Shown here piece after piece: positions 62,353-64,000 of a stretch of DNA of 64,000 nt. Source of the DNA: Lentisphaeria bacterium (GTDB taxonomy: Bacteria > Verrucomicrobiota > Lentisphaeria > Victivallales > UBA1829); NCBI GenBank assembly GCA_017456805.1, contig JAFTIQ010000020.1, positions 25,433-89,432 of the forward strand, given 5' to 3'. Made by a program: the position numbers and the translations under genes. How positions within the stretch are numbered: the first letter of the stretch is position 1; the number at the start of each line of letters is the position of its first letter. The notes below the pieces were generated by a model. It ran no database searches, was not told the DNA's origin, and worked only from the letters and a program-made list of their open reading frames with translations.

Positions 62353-63435
62353 ATGAAAAAACTTCTTATCTTTGCAGCAGTTGCCGCAGCGATCGGGCTC
62401 TCCGCCGGCGAACCCGCAATGAAAGTCACCGAGAAAAAGATCGATCGGAAAGGTGTTCAGCTGACCAGAAAAACATGGAAAGTCAATTTCCATCACTCCA
62501 CGCTGACCTTTACCAATACGATTTCCCCGGAAGGGAAACTCCTGAACTCAGCCTGGGACGATCTCTTCCTCGGAGTCGGTCACGGAAATGTCAACAACGG
62601 TTCTTGGGATGGATGGTTCTTCCTGTATGCCCAGGGCATCAAGTCCAAACAGCTGCCAAATGCGGCACCTGCTTCAAAAGTGGATTTTGTCCGCTATAAT
62701 GACAGTTCGGCTGTCAATATCAAATGGGAGACCGGCGATTTCCGTATTCTCCAGCCCGCAAACACCCCGGAATGGCTCTACGTCAAAGTATCCATTCCCG
62801 AAGGCATTAAAACTGTTTCTCTCCGTGTCCGTCCCGGCGGAGCCCATTACAACATCAAAGGCAGAGAACGCTGGATCCGTTATAATGGCTCAGATTTTGA
62901 AAGCAAAGGCTATAAACCAATCCCCCTCACATACGGAAAAGGGGTTGACGGCATGGCGTTTTACAGCAAGAACTACAACGAAAAATTCGGGAACTACCTT
63001 GTCTTTGAATCTGACAAAGTGGAAAAAATCACCTGTAACGGGGAAAACCCCATCGTTGTTACATTCCATGCAAAACCCGGCGTAAAGGAAATGCATTTTG
63101 CTCTCAGCTACTTCAAAAATGAAGATCCTGAAAACGCTATGAAACGGTTCCTTGTGGAACAGTTGCCCACAGCGAAGAAAGTGCTCGATGGAATTCAGTG
63201 GGATAAAGCTCCGGACTTCACCGAATTCTCCCGCAACGCCGCACAGGTCAAAAACCTGATCAGCAGCATGCAGGGTCCGAAAAAAGCGGAATTTGAAAAG
63301 GAATTCAATGAAATCCAGGCTGCTTACGAAGCGGCAAAAAGCAAAAATGATGTTTCCGGTTATGCATCCGCATTGGAACGTCTGCGTGCCCTTCAGAAAA
63401 AAGTCGGTGCTTCCGCAATGGATCTTTTGAACTGA
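62353..63435 (+). CDS. Secreted protein, unknown, last gene of the GH42-like operon
   Basis: A 360-residue protein with signal peptide (KKLLIFAAVAAAIGLSAG). Residues about 25-270 are beta-rich (VNFHHSTLTFTNTISPEG, WLYVKVSIPEGIKTVSLRVRPGG) and could be a carbohydrate-binding or lyase-like sandwich. The last 90 residues are helical (AEFEKEFNEIQAAYEAAKS, ASALERLRALQKKVG). It starts 11 bases after the GH42-like gene. A strong terminator follows at 63458. Confidence 0.78.
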   Translation: MKKLLIFAAVAAAIGLSAGEPAMKVTEKKIDRKGVQLTRKTWKVNFHHSTLTFTNTISPEGKLLNSAWDDLFLGVGHGNVNNGSWDGWFFLYAQGIKSKQLPNAAPASKVDFVRYNDSSAVNIKWETGDFRILQPANTPEWLYVKVSIPEGIKTVSLRVRPGGAHYNIKGRERWIRYNGSDFESKGYKPIPLTYGKGVDGMAFYSKNYNEKFGNYLVFESDKVEKITCNGENPIVVTFHAKPGVKEMHFALSYFKNEDPENAMKRFLVEQLPTAKKVLDGIQWDKAPDFTEFSRNAAQVKNLISSMQGPKKAEFEKEFNEIQAAYEAAKSKNDVSGYASALERLRALQKKVGASAMDLLN

Positions 63436-63457
63436 TTCGCAGGAATTGCCCAATTCA

Positions 63458-63490
63458 AAGACTGCCGTAAAATTACGGCGGTCTTTTTTA
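63458..63490 (+). terminator. Intrinsic terminator of the GH42-like operon
   Basis: AAGACTGCCGTAA (from 63458) pairs with TTACGGCGGTCTT with one G-T pair, followed by T residues. Confidence 0.88.
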
Positions 63491-63508
63491 TTTTAAATGC
63501 TTAGATCA

Positions 63509-63565
63509 CAAAAAAAGACAGAGATCAAGGCCTCTCCCCCCCAGATGCACTCGATCCTGTCTTCG
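63509..63565 (-). ncRNA. Candidate small RNA
   Basis: Minus-strand transcript predicted from the promoter at 63572-63599 to a terminator. The 5' part AAGACAG (63556-63562) pairs with CTGTCTT (63515-63521) and the inner GATC with GATC; the hairpin ends in seven T (63510-63516). The loop carries CTGGGGGGGAGAGG. No open frame of sensible length exists. Length is about 57 nt. I do not recognise it as 6S, SRP or tmRNA. It sits between the GH42-like operon and tRNA-Pro. Confidence 0.55.
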
Positions 63566-63571
63566 AGGTTT

Positions 63572-63599
63572 AATATACATCAGAAAAATGATTTGTCAA
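63572..63599 (-). promoter_or_regulatory. Promoter of the candidate small RNA
   Basis: On the minus strand TTGACA (63594-63599), 16 bases, TATATT (63572-63577). Confidence 0.65.
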
Positions 63600-63780
63600 G
63601 CATATTTTTGTTCTTTTTTACATTTTTTATTTATCTTTATACAATTTTTAACAAAATATAAAACAAATATTAGATATTTTATACTATTTCGAAAAACCAA
63701 ACGGATCTGGAAAGATTTTTCTGTATATGAGAAGACGGTCAGATTGAGTTCAAATTTTTCAATTTTTTTGAAAAAAGGAC

Positions 63781-63808
63781 TTGCAATTTTAATATGATGG
63801 TGTATATT
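63781..63808 (+). promoter_or_regulatory. Promoter of tRNA-Pro
   Basis: TTGCAA (63781-63786), 16 bases, TATATT (63803-63808), 12 bases before the tRNA. The stretch 63600-63780 is AT-rich and holds nothing else I can assign. Confidence 0.65.
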
Positions 63809-63820
63809 ATTGAAATCAGT

Positions 63821-63899
63821 CGGGATATAGCGCAGCCTGGTTTAGCGCGTTTGTCTGGGGGACAAAAGGTCGCGAGTTCGAATCTCGCTATCCCGACCA
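63821..63899 (+). tRNA. tRNA-Pro, anticodon GGG
   Basis: A 79-base cloverleaf. CGGGATA pairs with TATCCCG; the anticodon stem TTTGT/ACAAA encloses loop CTGGGGG, giving anticodon GGG. The T arm has GTTCGAATC. The CCA end (63897-63899) is encoded. Confidence 0.95.
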
Positions 63900-63916
63900 T
63901 TTTTTTTGTTCTCTAC

Positions 63917-63946
63917 AATCCAGTCCTTTATGGCTGGATTTTTTTG
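63917..63946 (+). terminator. Intrinsic terminator of tRNA-Pro
   Basis: AATCCAG (63917-63923) pairs with CTGGATT (63934-63940), followed by T residues. Confidence 0.85.
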
Positions 63947-64000
63947 TATCTTGATTTTACCCAATGAATGACAGGTACTTATAGCTTAAACTCTCACAAA

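Noticed and set aside
1..64000. CRISPR array, rRNA, insertion sequence with transposase, or phage genes
   Set aside because: I saw no regularly spaced repeats, rRNA sequence, transposase, integrase or phage structural protein.

Overview
The window reads as a chromosome segment of a Lentisphaerota bacterium, most likely Victivallales. This rests on four gene signs. Several short secreted proteins carry a type II prepilin leader ([24 protein letters not shown]) and a C-terminal H-X9-DG motif, and three of them head operons of polysaccharide-degrading enzymes. There is a large Ser/Thr kinase with a zinc ribbon. There are many unusual glycoside hydrolases with LacI/GntR control. Glycerol-1-phosphate dehydrogenase, AguAB and a reduced cell-wall cluster are also present. 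The species assignment is inference. Nearly every promoter I can read uses TTGACA-like, 16-17 nt, TATATT.

Layout, left part. topA (cut by the window start), a GspG-like pseudopilin and a kinase lie on the minus strand (1-4479). A tRNA-Val follows. Two tandem AlgI/AlgJ-type polysaccharide O-acetylation pairs occupy 4920-10409. An AT-rich three-gene cassette (10410-13434) comes next. It is closed on its right by a 319-bp duplicated tail of the second algJ-like gene. Then come a DUF805-like membrane protein, a mutarotase-like protein, an O-antigen-ligase-like protein, the tail of a lost endonuclease/exonuclease/phosphatase gene and a small membrane protein.

Middle part. An etfB-etfA-acyl-CoA dehydrogenase-rpoZ run is followed by purE, DUF486, glycerol-1-phosphate dehydrogenase and a secreted protein. 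On the minus strand are M24 peptidase, QueH, a degenerate ferritin, a LexA-like protein that lacks its self-cleavage residues, a phosphoglycerate-mutase-like phosphatase and a Ppx/GppA-like protein. A GH20-like enzyme points rightward. A TPR protein and an M48 lipoprotein peptidase follow on the minus strand. Next is a compact division/cell-wall operon: mraZ, a small membrane protein, an FtsI/PBP2-type protein that stops exactly before the transpeptidase domain, and an FtsW/RodA. The minus strand then carries an SNF-family transporter, hisB, DUF1015, aguA and aguB.

Right part (44.4-63.5 kb) is devoted to carbohydrate use. It holds an SGNH hydrolase; pseudopilin plus DUF4434-like protein; a LacI regulator and a GntR/LacI-hybrid regulator; pseudopilin plus clan-A glycoside hydrolase plus metallophosphoesterase; serC and a CorA; and finally pseudopilin plus CBM9-like protein plus GH42-like protein plus a secreted protein. 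The window closes with a strong candidate small RNA on the minus strand and a tRNA-Pro.

How it fits together: the two O-acetyltransferase pairs and the O-antigen-ligase-like gene point to a decorated surface polysaccharide. The right-hand operons degrade external glycans under local transcriptional control. The most unusual items are the transpeptidase-less PBP paired with a SEDS protein, the repeated pseudopilin-first enzyme operons, the cassette bracketed by a duplicated algJ tail, and the small RNA.
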